Of a DNA stretch of 64,000 nucleotides, positions 30,695 to 40,315 are shown one piece after another. Both the position numbers and the translations under genes were made by a program. The DNA comes from Bog-473 sp963744225 (GTDB lineage Bacteria > Actinomycetota > Acidimicrobiia > Acidimicrobiales > RAAP-2). The stretch is taken from contig CAVUSV010000003.1 of the NCBI GenBank assembly GCA_963744225.1, positions 1 through 64,000 of the forward strand. The letters run 5' to 3'. The number at the start of each line of letters is the position of its first letter. The stretch's first letter is position 1. The notes under the pieces are model-generated. The model worked only from the letters and a program-made list of their open reading frames with translations, was not told the origin of the DNA and did no database searches.

Positions 30695-30937
30695 ATGAAG
30701 ACCGACATTCACCCCGACTACGTAGAGGCAACGGTCAAGTGCTCGTGCGGCAACACCTTCACGACGCACTCGACCAAGGCCGATCTCCACGTCGAGCTGT
30801 GCAACGAGTGCCACCCCTTCTTCACCGGCAAGCAGAAGCTGGTCGACTCCGGAGGACGGGTGGAGCGCTTCCAGCGGCGCTACGGCGAGCGCAAGGGCAA
30901 GGCGAAGGCCAAGGCCGCGCCGGCGGCGCAGGACTGA
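30695..30937 (+). CDS. rpmE: 50S ribosomal protein bL31
   Basis: 80 residues. MKTDIHPDYVEATVKCSCG start and ELCNECHPFFTGKQKLVD are diagnostic. Zinc ligands Cys-x-Cys and Cys-x-x-Cys present, so this is the zinc-binding (C+) form. GGAGA site upstream of ATG 30695. A basic Lys/Ala tail ends the protein. Between rho and prfA as in other actinobacteria. Confidence 0.97.
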   Translation: MKTDIHPDYVEATVKCSCGNTFTTHSTKADLHVELCNECHPFFTGKQKLVDSGGRVERFQRRYGERKGKAKAKAAPAAQD

Positions 30938-30998
30938 CCTCGGCGGGGTAGACGGCGGCGCGGCGCCGCCGGCCCAGCCAGGAGCGCAACGGAGAGCC

Positions 30999-32079
30999 AT
31001 GTTCGACGACCGGATGGCCGCGCTCGAGGCGGAGTACAACGCCGTCGAGGCCGAGCTGGCCGACCCGGCGACCCTCAGCGACGCGGATCGCCTGCGCGAC
31101 CTGTCGCGCCGCCACAAGGAGCTGGGGGAGATCGTCCGCGCCTGGCGCGACCTGACGTCGGCGAGCGAGGACGTGACCACCGCCCGCGAGATGCTGACCG
31201 AGACCTCGGGCGACGAGCGCGAGCTGCATGCGCCACGAGGTTGACGACGCAGAGGCGCGGGTGAACTCGCTTGAGGGGCGCATCCAGGCACTGCTCCTCC
31301 CCAAGGACCCCAACGAGGGCCGCAACGTCATCATGGAGATCCGCGGCGCCGTCGGTGGTGACGAGGCTAACCTCTTCGCCCGCAACCTCTACGAGATGTA
31401 CCTGCGCTACGCCGCAATGCGGAAGTGGAAGGTGGAGATCCTCTCGGAGGACGCGTCGGACAAGGACGGGATCAACGAGGCGGTCTTCCTCGTCAAGGGT
31501 CCCGACGCCTATCTCCGCCTCGAGCACGAGGGGGGCACGCACCGCGTGCAGCGGGTGCCCGTCACCGAGGCCAAGGGCAGGATCCACACCTCCACCGCCA
31601 CGGTGACGGTGCTTCCGGAGGCCGCCGAGGTCGAGATCGACATCGACCCCAACGACCTCAAGATCGATGTCTACCGCTCGACCGGCCCCGGTGGGCAGTC
31701 CGTGAACACGACCGACTCGGCGGTGCGCATCACGCACCTCCCGACCGGAACGGTCGTCGCCATGCAGGACGAGAAGAGCCAGATTCAGAACCGGGCCAAG
31801 GCCATGGTGGTGCTGCGGGCCCGCCTGCTGAAGGCCGAGCAGGACCGCCAGGCCGCAGAGATGTCGGCCCAACGGCGCGGCCAGGTCGGCGCCGGGAGCC
31901 GCACCGACAAGATCCGTACCTACAATTTCAAGGAGAATCGGGTCACGGACCACCGGATCAACCTGACCCTCTACAAGCTCGACCAGGTGCTGGCGGGCGA
32001 CCTCACCGAGCTGACCGACGCGCTGATGGCCGACAAGCGGGGCCGCCAGCTGGGGGGCGAGGAGGACGTCGGGCCGTGA
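30999..32079 (+). CDS. prfA: Peptide chain release factor 1, one frame break
   Basis: About 359 residues, the family length. Reads UAA and UAG stop codons: the PxT codon-recognition motif is in HRVQRVPVTEAKGRIHTSTA; the peptidyl-hydrolysis GGQ is in YRSTGPGGQSVNTTDSAV. An extra C near 31227 splits the N-terminal coiled region. Start has CGGAGAG upstream. The stop overlaps the prmC start (GTGA), so the factor and its methylase are coupled. Confidence 0.95.
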
Positions 32080-32990
32080 CGCGCGGTGAGCTCACCGACG
32101 AGCTGACCGCTGGGCTGCGGCGGGGCGCGGCACGAAGCCCGTTTCATCGTCGACGAGGTGCTCGTCGGTGCCGGCGTGGCCGGGCTGTGCCACCGACCGA
32201 GACGTTCTGCCGGCGGGCGCGGTGACGATGGCGCGCCGGATGGCAGCCCGCCGGGCGGCGGGGGAGCCGCTGCAGTACGTCTTCGGCCACTGGTCCTTTC
32301 GCCACCTCGACCTCCTGGTCGACCCGCGCGTGCTGATCCCGAGACCCGAGACCGAGCAGGTGGTCGAGGTGGCGCTGGCCGAGGGTCGCCGGCTCCACGA
32401 GGCTGGCGACGCGCGCCGCCGGGGCCTCGTCGCCGTCGACGCCGGGACGGGCAGCGGTGCCATTGCGCTGGCGCTGGCGACCGAGCTGGGTGCGGGTGTC
32501 CTCCGGGAGGTCTGGGCCATCGATGCGAGTGCCGGTGCCTTGGTGGTGGCGTCGGCCAACCTGGTGGCGCTGCGCCGGTGCCACGCCGACTGGCCACCCG
32601 TGGAGCTCGTCGAGGGGAACTGGCTCGAGGCCCTTCCCGAGGAGCGCGCGCGGCGCCATCGACCTGGTCGTCGCCAACCCGCCTTACGTGTCCGAAGAGG
32701 AGTGGGCGGGGCTGGCGCCCGAGGTGCGGTCCGAGCCCCGGCAGGCCCTCGTCGCCGGGACGGCCAGTGACGGCACCCGCGGCTTGGCCGATGTGGAGGC
32801 CCTGCTCGAGCAATGCCGGCTCTGGCTCGCGCGGCCGGGCACTGTGGTCGTGGAGCTGGCGCCCGGGCAGGCCGACCCCGCGGCACGGCTCGCGCGGTGC
32901 CTCGGGTACGACGACGTGTGGGTCGAGCCCGACCTGAGCGGCCGGCCGCGCGCTCGTCGCCCGGGCGGCCGCGTGATGGCGGCCGGGTGA
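32076..32990 (+). CDS. prmC: Release factor glutamine methyltransferase PrmC, at least three frame breaks
   Basis: About 300 residues. Methylates the Gln of the GGQ motif in release factors using SAM. PLQYVFGHWSFRHLDLLVDP and VLIPRPETEQVVEVAL are the substrate-side helices, VDAGTGSGAIALALATELG is the SAM loop, and LVVANPPYVSEEEW is the catalytic NPPY motif. Extra bases near 32120, 32164 and 32652; a fourth near 32950 would give a more usual end at 32976 (LVARAAA). Overlaps prfA by GTGA. Confidence 0.9.
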
Positions 32991-33104
32991 TGGCGGCCGG
33001 GTGATGGCGGACGGGGACCAGGCGGGCGAGTCTGAGGAGGGCCAGGAATCGCGGGCACCGAGGGCGGGGCGACGACGGACGCGGGCGAGACCCGGCCGCC
33101 TCTG

Positions 33105-33744
33105 GTGAGTGCCGGCGCGCGCGAGGTGGCAGACGCCCTGGCGGCCGGTTCGGTCATCGCCGTCCCCGCGGTTGGCGGCTACTGCCTGGCCGTGCGTGCC
33201 GGCGCTCCCGACGCCGAGAGGCGGCTGGTGGAGCTGGCGGCAGACCCCGACGGCCCGCACTACGCGGTCGGCCATATCGACGCCTTCCGGAAGCTGACGT
33301 CGGGCTGGACTGATGAGGTTGGCCAGCTGCTCGAGCGGTGTTGGCCCGGTCCGGTCGAGGTGTTCGTGCCCTGGGTGGACGCCCCGATCGACCCCGGCGA
33401 GGACGGGCATTGAGGCAGAGCCGGGCGCCTGGGCAGTCGTCGTGGGTATGCCCGAAGGCCGGGCGCTCCGCCGGCTCTGCCGCGAGCTGGGTCCCTGGCG
33501 CACCGTGCCCCTCAGCTTTAGCGAGCCGGCCGAGGTCGCCCACGCGTTCGACGCGTCCGGCGTGGCGCTGGTAATCAACGGAGGACGCCGCGACGGGGCA
33601 CTCCCGACACTGGTGGACGCGACGGTGTCGCCGATCAGGGTCCTCCGCGAGGGGGCGCTGCCGTCCTCTTTCATTGAGGGAACGCTGCTCATGAGCACCC
33701 GTCGGCGGCTCTTTGCTCGCCAGAAGAAGTCAGAGCGGGGGTGA
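33105..33744 (+). CDS. YrdC/Sua5-domain protein, degenerate, one frame break
   Basis: About 212 residues from GTG 33105; the true start may be further upstream in the same frame region. Position after prmC, the AGSVIAVPAVGGYCLAVRAG opening and the LLERCWPGPVEVFVPW strand fit the TsaC/Sua5 family that makes threonylcarbamoyl-AMP for tRNA t6A. However the PTDTxYGL motif reads PAVGGYCLAV and the KxRP motif is absent, so ATP and threonine binding are doubtful. An extra base near 33409 splits the gene. The second half (VVVGMPEGRALRRLCRELGP; STRRRLFARQ) is poorly conserved. A genuine TsaC may be elsewhere. Confidence 0.65.
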
Positions 33745-34014
33745 CCGCCTACGCCTCAGGCCGGTATCCGCGTCGCCGCGGTTGCGACGTGCGCCACGGT
33801 TCTTCTGGAACTATGCACAGCTGCGTTTAGAGTTCCTGGAGAGCGCCCCCGGCGGGCTCTCGGGAGCGGTGCACTAGTGCTGCGTTGCGGTGCGCTGCGG
33901 TGCGCTGAGGTGTGGTCCGCTCCGGAGGGGGCACGACGTACGACGTCTCCCAAAACCATTCACGAACTTGTTTAGAGTTCTGAGAACGTCGAGTCCGACG
34001 GGCTGACGCGCCGC

Positions 34015-35052
34015 CTACCGTTCGACCGGACGCAGGGTGCTCACCGAACGCCGCGCCTCCCAGTGGCTGCGGCGCCCGAGGGCGGCGAAATGAGCGGGTC
34101 GGTCGGTCAACACGTGGGTGGCCAGCCAGAGCCGCTTCAAGTGCCGCTTGTAGCCGTGGGCGACGTCGTCCTCGTAGGAGGTACGGCCGTGGAGCACGTG
34201 GTAGTTGTTGATGAACTGCATCTCGCCTGGTTGCAGATCCATGTACACGTTGAAGTCGGGGTCGTTGGCCATGGCGGAGACCGTGGCGATGGCCTCGCGG
34301 GCCATCGGGCTGAGCCGCGGCGCATCGGCGTGGCGTTGCGAGGCGAGGATGTACTGGGGGATGAAGCGGACGAAGAGCCGGCCGCCATGCTCGGTGAACC
34401 CCGGCACGCTGTAGAAGGCATGCGCGCCCTCGGCCTGCTCACCGCGGGTGTCGTAGGGCAGCGGTTCGTAGAGTGCGGCAGCCAGATCGGGGCACTCGCG
34501 TACGAGATGGTTGTGGATCGCCACCGCGTTGGCGACGCAGGAAAGCCCTCCGCTGCGGGCCGTGCGTAGACACAGCAGACCCACGAGGTCGGAGCCGTCG
34601 GTGTGATAGTCGAGGGCGATGCCGCCGAGCTCGTTGCCACGCACGGTTGGATCGTCGACGGTCTTTCCTTGATCGGTAACGTCGCCCAGCACGTGCCCGT
34701 ACTTGTTCTGCGCCCAGGGCTCGCCCAGATGCAAACCAATGCCCCAGTAGAGCAACGTGAGATCCTCGTCGCCGTAGCGCTGGGAGTCCAGCGTGGCGAT
34801 GCGCGCGAAGCCACGGCCATTCAAGAGGTTGTCGACAACGCCGTCGAGCTTGGCGGCCAGGGCGTCGAGTGGAAAGTCGTCCCGTTCGAGTTCGAGGGGA
34901 TCGGTGCTCTTGGACTTGGCCGATGCCAGTGCAGCGTCGAGCTCGACATGGTCCTGGGCGCTGAGCCGCAGCGTCCATGCCTCGGGTTCGGCAACGTCGG
35001 CGGAGCGCCACTCGGCTGCCGGTTCGAGCACGTGGAGTTCGGTGGTGTCCAT
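34015..35052 (-). CDS. TauD/TfdA-family Fe(II)/2-oxoglutarate dioxygenase
   Basis: 345 residues, intact. Iron facial triad His-x-Asp in ALDYHTDGSDLVGLLCL and distal His in NNYHVLHGRTSYED; the 2-oxoglutarate-binding Arg in the KRLWLATH region. LLYWGIGLHLGEPWAQNKYG resembles the family's N-terminal part. Members hydroxylate taurine, aryloxyacetates, carnitine precursors or similar acids; the substrate is unknown. GGGAGG site before ATG 35052. It follows the amidohydrolase gene by 20 bp on the same strand, so both are one transcription unit. Confidence 0.88.
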   Translation of the reverse strand: MDTTELHVLEPAAEWRSADVAEPEAWTLRLSAQDHVELDAALASAKSKSTDPLELERDDFPLDALAAKLDGVVDNLLNGRGFARIATLDSQRYGDEDLTLLYWGIGLHLGEPWAQNKYGHVLGDVTDQGKTVDDPTVRGNELGGIALDYHTDGSDLVGLLCLRTARSGGLSCVANAVAIHNHLVRECPDLAAALYEPLPYDTRGEQAEGAHAFYSVPGFTEHGGRLFVRFIPQYILASQRHADAPRLSPMAREAIATVSAMANDPDFNVYMDLQPGEMQFINNYHVLHGRTSYEDDVAHGYKRHLKRLWLATHVLTDRPAHFAALGRRSHWEARRSVSTLRPVER

Positions 35053-35072
35053 ACGACGCCTCCCTTCGACGT

Positions 35073-36794
35073 TCACGGTGCCCCGGTCGCGGCAGCACGC
35101 CGCCCCCCGCGCACCAGCCGCCCGGGCAGCGCGCCCGTCGGCTCACCATCGCGATAGGTGATCTCCCCTCCGACGATGGTCGCTCGATAGCCCCGGGAGC
35201 GCTGCAGCAGACGCTTGCCGCCGGCCGGCAGGTCGTAGGCCATGACGGGCACCTCGCAGCGGAGGTGGTCGAAGTCGATCACGTTGAGGTCCGCCCGCAT
35301 GCCTTCAGCGACCACGCCGCGGTCGGTGAGTCCGACGGCTTGGGCCGTCGCGCTCGTGAGCTGCCCCACCACCCAGCCCACATCCATGCGGCCGTGCGCG
35401 CGATCGCGGGCCCAGTGGCTCAGTGCGTAGGTGGGAAAGCTCGCGTCGGAGATGATGCCCACGTGGGCACCCCCGTCGCCCAGCCCCATGAGCGTGTCGG
35501 GATGGGCGAGCATCTCGCCGCACGCGTCCAAGTCGCCGTCGGCGTAGTTGGAGAACGGGACGAAGATGAAGTTGCGGCCGCCGTTTTCGGCCAGCAGGTC
35601 GATGGTCAGATCGTCGGGGTCGACGCCGCGCGCCTCGGCCAACCGCTGCACGCTCTTCTCGGGAGCGGGCTCATAGTCGGGCACGTCGCCGAGGGGATAC
35701 ATGCGGCCGGGGTCGACGAGACGGCGCCCGGGCCCATCGGGACGCTCGCCGCTGCGGAGTCGAGCCCTGAACTCGGGATCGTGCAGTGCACGTACCTGCG
35801 CGTCCAGCGACTGTCCGGCGACCTCTCGGAACGCGGGGTGGCCCGAAAAGGGGTGGAAGGACGACTGCAGTCCCAGCAGCAACCCGATCGGCCGGGGCGC
35901 CACCTGGCCGCGGATCGGCAACCCGTCGGCGGCCGCCTGCTGAATCTGCGCCAACAGGTGACGCCACGCGTCCGGCCGCTGGTGGCTCTGGGCCAGCGAC
36001 ACTGACAGGGGGCACCCGGTCAACTCGACGAGGCGGCGGATCATGGCGAATTCGGCGTCAGGATCAGGCCAGAAGTCCGAGATCAGCTCGACCACCCCGT
36101 GGCCGGCGTCCGATACACCGAGCGCGATCGCCTCGAGCTCGTCCGCCCCCGCCCGGAGGGAGGGCGTCGGGTCGCCTGCCGCGGTCCGATGATTCAAGGT
36201 CCGTGATGTCGAGAAGCCGACCGCTCCGGCCTTCATCGCCTCGGTTGTGAGGCGTCGCATGGCCGTCGCGTCCTCCTCCGTCGCCTCTTCGAGGCGGGCG
36301 GCTCGCTCCCCCATGACATAGAGGCGCAGCGCGCCGTGGGGGAGCTGGGCGCAAAGGTCAATGTCGTGGGGGCGACGCTCGACCGCGTCGAGATACTCGC
36401 TGAAGCTCTCCCACTGCCACTCGATCCCCTCGTCGAGGACAGCGCCGGGAATGTCCTCCACTCCTTCCATGAGGGAGATGAGACGGTCGTGGGCGTCGGG
36501 CCGCACCGGTGCGAAGCCGACGCCACAGTTGCCCATGACGGCCGTCGTTACCCCATGCCAGCTCGACGGTGCGAGGTGGGAGTCCCACGTGGCCTGTCCG
36601 TCGTAGTGCGTGTGGATGTCGACGAATCCTGGTGTCACGAGCAGGCCGGCGGCGTCGATCTCCTCGCGGCCCCGTGTGGTCACGGAACCAACGGCGACAA
36701 TGGTCTCAGCGTCGATTGCGACATCGGCCGCTCGGGGCGGGCCGCCCCGGCCGTCGGCTAGGTGGCCACCCCTGACCACAAGGTCGTGCGCCAT
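35073..36794 (-). CDS. Amidohydrolase of the N-acyl-D-amino-acid deacylase type
   Basis: 573 residues, intact. Begins with the composite beta-sandwich VVRGGHLADGRGGPPRAADV, metal ligands TPGFVDIHTHYDGQATWD, a GMGNCGVGFAPVRP-type loop (MGNCGVGFAPVRPDA), and near the end DGGAHVGIISDASFPTYAL with the catalytic Asp. Such enzymes hydrolyse N-acyl-D-amino acids or related amides with one or two zinc ions. First gene of the unit with the TauD-like dioxygenase. A perfect 18-bp inverted repeat sits 37-74 bp upstream of its ATG, a strong operator candidate. Confidence 0.87.
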   Translation of the reverse strand: MAHDLVVRGGHLADGRGGPPRAADVAIDAETIVAVGSVTTRGREEIDAAGLLVTPGFVDIHTHYDGQATWDSHLAPSSWHGVTTAVMGNCGVGFAPVRPDAHDRLISLMEGVEDIPGAVLDEGIEWQWESFSEYLDAVERRPHDIDLCAQLPHGALRLYVMGERAARLEEATEEDATAMRRLTTEAMKAGAVGFSTSRTLNHRTAAGDPTPSLRAGADELEAIALGVSDAGHGVVELISDFWPDPDAEFAMIRRLVELTGCPLSVSLAQSHQRPDAWRHLLAQIQQAAADGLPIRGQVAPRPIGLLLGLQSSFHPFSGHPAFREVAGQSLDAQVRALHDPEFRARLRSGERPDGPGRRLVDPGRMYPLGDVPDYEPAPEKSVQRLAEARGVDPDDLTIDLLAENGGRNFIFVPFSNYADGDLDACGEMLAHPDTLMGLGDGGAHVGIISDASFPTYALSHWARDRAHGRMDVGWVVGQLTSATAQAVGLTDRGVVAEGMRADLNVIDFDHLRCEVPVMAYDLPAGGKRLLQRSRGYRATIVGGEITYRDGEPTGALPGRLVRGGRRAAATGAP

Positions 36795-36830
36795 GGCTGC
36801 CTGCCCCTCCGCTCCCGGCCGTGATACGAG

Positions 36831-36868
36831 CGGGTCATATAGTTAGATGGATCTAACTATATGACCCG
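36831..36868. promoter_or_regulatory. Perfect 18-bp inverted repeat, likely operator
   Basis: CGGGTCATATAGTTAGAT (36831-36848), GG spacer, ATCTAACTATATGACCCG (36851-36868). AT-rich core in GC-rich DNA. Upstream of the amidohydrolase gene on the minus strand. The 2-base spacer and lack of a T-run argue against a terminator; TetR-type dimer site is most plausible. Confidence 0.8.
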
Positions 36869-36932
36869 GTGAGCCGTCGCGCTCACCGATGCTCGTGCGA
36901 GTCGGAGGCGTCGGGTACGGCCCTGCGTCGCT

Positions 36933-38492
36933 CTAGCCGTCGAGCACCAGGTCCCCGTCTTTTGCGAGCACTCCCGTGCGGCCGATGCCCTCCTCGGTGC
37001 ACAGCAATGTCAAGGCGTCGTGGTCGGTGACATTGCCCCAGGCCCGGCTCCCGCCCGCGGTCCGGCAGGCGATGATTCCTCGCTCGGGCGTGCCCTCGCG
37101 GTCGAAGGTCACTGTGTAGGTCTCGACGCGCACGGACCCGGTGGCCTCGGGATCCACGGGGCACTCGGGGAGGGCGTCGACCTCGGACTGGACGTTGCGC
37201 CAGGCGAACGGCCGGGCGCCGCCGTGCGCGGGCGGCTGCGACGCGTAGACCCCAATGGAGTGCTTGGTGGCATACCAGCCGAGGCCGGTGACGAGTGCCG
37301 CCGTGCCCGGCGCGGCACGCAGCGCGCCGACGGCACGGGCGAGGCCGTGAGAGGAATAGTTGTTCCCCGGCCCCCCGCCGAAGGTGAGGCCGCCCGTCAG
37401 CGTGAGTGGCCGGGACTCATCGTCGACGGCAAGCCCGAGTTCGGCCGCGGCCATTTGGACCACGATCGGAAAGCAGGAGTAGAGGTCGACGAAGGCGAAG
37501 TCGTCGATGCCGAGTCCGGCCTGCGCGAGCGCGGCGGCGCCCGCCAGCCTGATAGCGGGGGAGCGGTGCAGTTCGGCACGCTGCGAGATGAACCAGTGGT
37601 CGTTGGCATCCGCGCCGGCCAGCGGGAAGACCCAGCGCTCCTCGGGTACCCCTGCGGCGCGGGCCGCCTCGACCGAACACACGATGGAGGCGGCTCCCTG
37701 GTCGACTTGCATGTTGGCGGTGCAGAGCTTGGGGTAGGGGAATGAGACCATCCGGTTGTCTGGCGTCGGGCGCATGATCTCGTCGGCTGTGCGGGGAGTG
37801 CGAATCCAGGCCTGCGGATTGCCCGCGGCCACCTGGCTGAAGCGCGACCACAATGCCCCGATGTGCTCGGAGTGCTCGTCGAGCGTCCATCCGTTGGCGG
37901 CGCGGAGGGCGTTCTCGAACAGGGGATAGGCATGGACGGGGAGGATCACGCCGCGTTCCATCTCGAGCTCTGTTGCGCCCGCCTTCTCCACCCCGAAAGG
38001 GACAGGAAGCGGCGTCCCCTCGGGCTGGCTCGCCCACTCGAGCCACGACCCGTGGCGGCGCGCCTGGGTGCGGGCGTACATGGCCTCCGCTCCGGTGATG
38101 AGGACGACGTCGAGGTCACCCCGACTGATCGACAGGCACGCGTCGTGCATGAGGGCCTGCGGGGCGTTGCCGCCGACGGCCGAGAGCATCAGCTGCGCGG
38201 GTTCGTGGCCCTTCCCGAAGCCCAGGCGCTCAGCGACGAGCAGGGCCGGGTTGAGCGAGCGCCACCCCAACGGCATGACGACCCGGATGCTGTCCGCCCG
38301 TCGGATCAGGGCGCGACCCGATGGGGCGCTTCCGCCGGCCGCGACCCCACCGCAGTCCTCCGCCGCAGCTTCCACTGCGGCCGTCATCAGGTCGAGTGGT
38401 TCGGGACGCTGGGCAGGTTCCAACCCGGCGTGGGGCTGCGTCATGACCTGCCCGACACCCACGACGACGGGGGTACGCGGGTCGAGGGCCAT
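36933..38492 (-). CDS. Thiolase-like acetyl-CoA acetyltransferase family protein
   Basis: 519 residues, intact. Begins ALDPRTPVVVGVGQVMT as thiolases do; contains ALMHDACLSISRGDLDVVLI and GAEAMYARTQARRHGSWLEW, a VDLYSCFPIVVQMAAAELG block and LTLTGGLTFGGGPGNNYSSH near the C-terminal Gly-rich motif, followed by an OB-like extra domain. The nucleophile Cys of classical thiolases is not evident at SAVGGNAPQALMHDA, placing it in the SCP2/thiolase-like group. ATG 38492 chosen because the longer frame overlaps rpiB. Divergent from rpiB. Confidence 0.85.
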   Translation of the reverse strand: MALDPRTPVVVGVGQVMTQPHAGLEPAQRPEPLDLMTAAVEAAAEDCGGVAAGGSAPSGRALIRRADSIRVVMPLGWRSLNPALLVAERLGFGKGHEPAQLMLSAVGGNAPQALMHDACLSISRGDLDVVLITGAEAMYARTQARRHGSWLEWASQPEGTPLPVPFGVEKAGATELEMERGVILPVHAYPLFENALRAANGWTLDEHSEHIGALWSRFSQVAAGNPQAWIRTPRTADEIMRPTPDNRMVSFPYPKLCTANMQVDQGAASIVCSVEAARAAGVPEERWVFPLAGADANDHWFISQRAELHRSPAIRLAGAAALAQAGLGIDDFAFVDLYSCFPIVVQMAAAELGLAVDDESRPLTLTGGLTFGGGPGNNYSSHGLARAVGALRAAPGTAALVTGLGWYATKHSIGVYASQPPAHGGARPFAWRNVQSEVDALPECPVDPEATGSVRVETYTVTFDREGTPERGIIACRTAGGSRAWGNVTDHDALTLLCTEEGIGRTGVLAKDGDLVLDG

Positions 38493-38542
38493 GGACCGGG
38501 CAGCGTACCGGTTTCGGCCCAGAGGGCTCCTGGACACACCGG

Positions 38543-38556
38543 TAGACTCGATGCCC
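38543..38556 (+). promoter_or_regulatory. -10 element for leaderless rpiB
   Basis: TAGACT at 38543-38548 lies 8 bp before ATG 38557, favouring it over ATG 38551. Confidence 0.5.
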
Positions 38557-39031
38557 ATGCGTGTCGCCGTGGGCTCGGATCACGCCGGGTACGACCTCAA
38601 GGAGATCCTGAAGGCAGAAGTGGCCGCGTTGGGCCACGACGTGGACGATCACGGGACGGACGAACGGGGCGCGGCCGTCGACTATCCCGATTGCGGGGCG
38701 GCGGTGGGCCGGGCCGTGGCCGGCGGGTCGGCCGATCTCGGTGTCTGCGTCTGCGGGACCGGCAACGGCGTCGCCATGGCGGCCAATAAGATTCCCGGTG
38801 TGCGGGCCGCAGTGGTCCACGACGTGTCGACGGCGACGCTGGCTCGGCGTCACAACCACGCCAACGTGATCTGCCTGGGCGCCCGGACGACTGGTGCCGT
38901 CGTGGCGGTCGACGCGTTGGCCGCCTTCCTGACGCGCGTCCGAAGAGCACGGGCGCCACGACCTACGACTCGAGAAGCTGGCGGGCCTCGACCGGGAGCT
39001 CGTCCACCAGATTCCGGAGGGGACGTCATGA
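38557..39031 (+). CDS. rpiB: Ribose-5-phosphate isomerase B, one frame break
   Basis: About 157 residues. Interconverts ribose-5-P and ribulose-5-P. MRVAVGSDHAGYDLKEILK, the catalytic Cys/Thr loop GVCVCGTGNGVAMAANKIPG, and HNHANVICLGARTTG are diagnostic of the RpiB/LacAB family. An extra base near 38938 makes the frame run into glyA; discounting it the C-terminus reads EEHGRHDLRLEKLAGLDREL and stops at TGA 39031, overlapping the glyA ATG (ATGA). Works with transketolase in the pentose phosphate pathway. Confidence 0.93.
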
Positions 39032-40312
39032 GTAGTTACGAGACGGCGCTAGCCGCCGATCCCGAGGTCGCCGGCCTCATCGGCCAAGAGCTCAATCGCC
39101 AGCAGACGACCCTGCAGCTGATCGCCTCGGAGAACTTCACCTCGGCCGCGGTGCTCGCCGCTTCGGGCTCGGTGTTGACGAACAAGTACAGCGAGGGCTA
39201 CCCGGGACGCCGTTACTACGGCGGCAATGGGATCATCGACGAGGTCGAGGACCTGGCCCGCTCCCGCGCCACGGCGCTGTTCGGAGCCGAGCACGCCAAC
39301 GTGCAGCCGCACGCCGGGGCGAACGCCAACCTCGCCGCTTACCAGGCGCTCGTCGAACCGGGAGCGACCATCCTGGCCATGCGACTCGACCACGGCGGCC
39401 ACCTGACGCACGGGTCGCCTGCCTCCATCGTGTCGAAGTTCTGGCGCTTCGTGTCCTATGGGGTCACGCCCCAGTCGCAGGACGAGTCGAACCCGGGCGA
39501 GGTCATCGATTTCGACCAGGTGGCCCACCTGGCCAAGACGGAGAAGCCTGCGCTGCTTGTGGCGGGCTCGACGGCTTACGCCCGCGTCATTGATCCAGCG
39601 CCCTTCCGCGAGATCGCCGACTCGGTGGGCGCGCTTTTCATGTTCGACGCCGCCCACCCGGCGGGTCTCATCGCGGGTGGGGTGCACCCGAGTCCGGTGG
39701 GAGTGGCCGACGTCGTCACCTTGACGACTCACAAGACGCTGCGCGGCCCGCGCGGTGGAGCCATCCTGTGCGGGCACGACGTTGGCCAAGCGGATTGACA
39801 GTGCGGTGTTCCCGGGTCTCCAGGGTGGCCCGCTCGAGCACGTCATTGCGGCCAAGGCGGTGGCCTTCGCGGAGGCGGCCCGGCCGGAATTCGGACGGTA
39901 CGCCGCCCAGGTGGTCGCCAATGCGGCGGCACTCGCCGATGCGCTGGCCGGGCATGGATTTCGCCTCGTCTCCGGCGGCACCGACAACCACATGCTGCTC
40001 GTGGACCTGCAGCCCTTCGACGCGGAGCTCACGGGCAAGGAGGCGCAAGAGGTCCTGGACCGGGCCGGGATCACGTGCAACCGCAACACGATCCCCGACG
40101 ACCCCCGCTCGCCTTTCCTGACGTCGGGCCTGCGCCTCGGCACGGCCGCCGAGACAACGGCGGGCATGGGCCCCGCAGAGATGCAGGTTGTGGCCGATCT
40201 GATCGTGCGCACACTCAAGGCCCGCACCGACGAGGGGGAGATCGCCGCGGTGCGGTCGGAGGTTGCTGCGTTATGCGGCGCCTTCCCGCCGTATCCCGAT
40301 CTCCTGGGCTAG
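39028..40312 (+). CDS. glyA: Serine hydroxymethyltransferase, one frame break
   Basis: About 427 residues. PLP enzyme converting serine and tetrahydrofolate to glycine and methylene-THF. LIASENFTSAAVLAASGSVL, NKYSEGYPGRRYYGGN, PLP lysine in VVTLTTHKTLRGPRGGAILC, then after an extra G near 39782 KRIDSAVFPGLQGGPLEHVI and TSGLRLGTAAETTAGMG. Starts inside the rpiB stop. Downstream WecA-like gene starts 4 bp after the stop. Confidence 0.95.
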
Positions 40313-40315
40313 AGG

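Noticed and set aside
36831..36868. Rho-independent terminator for the thiolase gene
   Set aside because: Loop too small, AT-rich stem and no T-run; better placed as an operator.
38557..40312. Apparent RpiB-GlyA fusion
   Set aside because: An extra base near 38938 removes the rpiB stop; the corrected C-terminus is a normal RpiB tail and stops at the glyA ATG.
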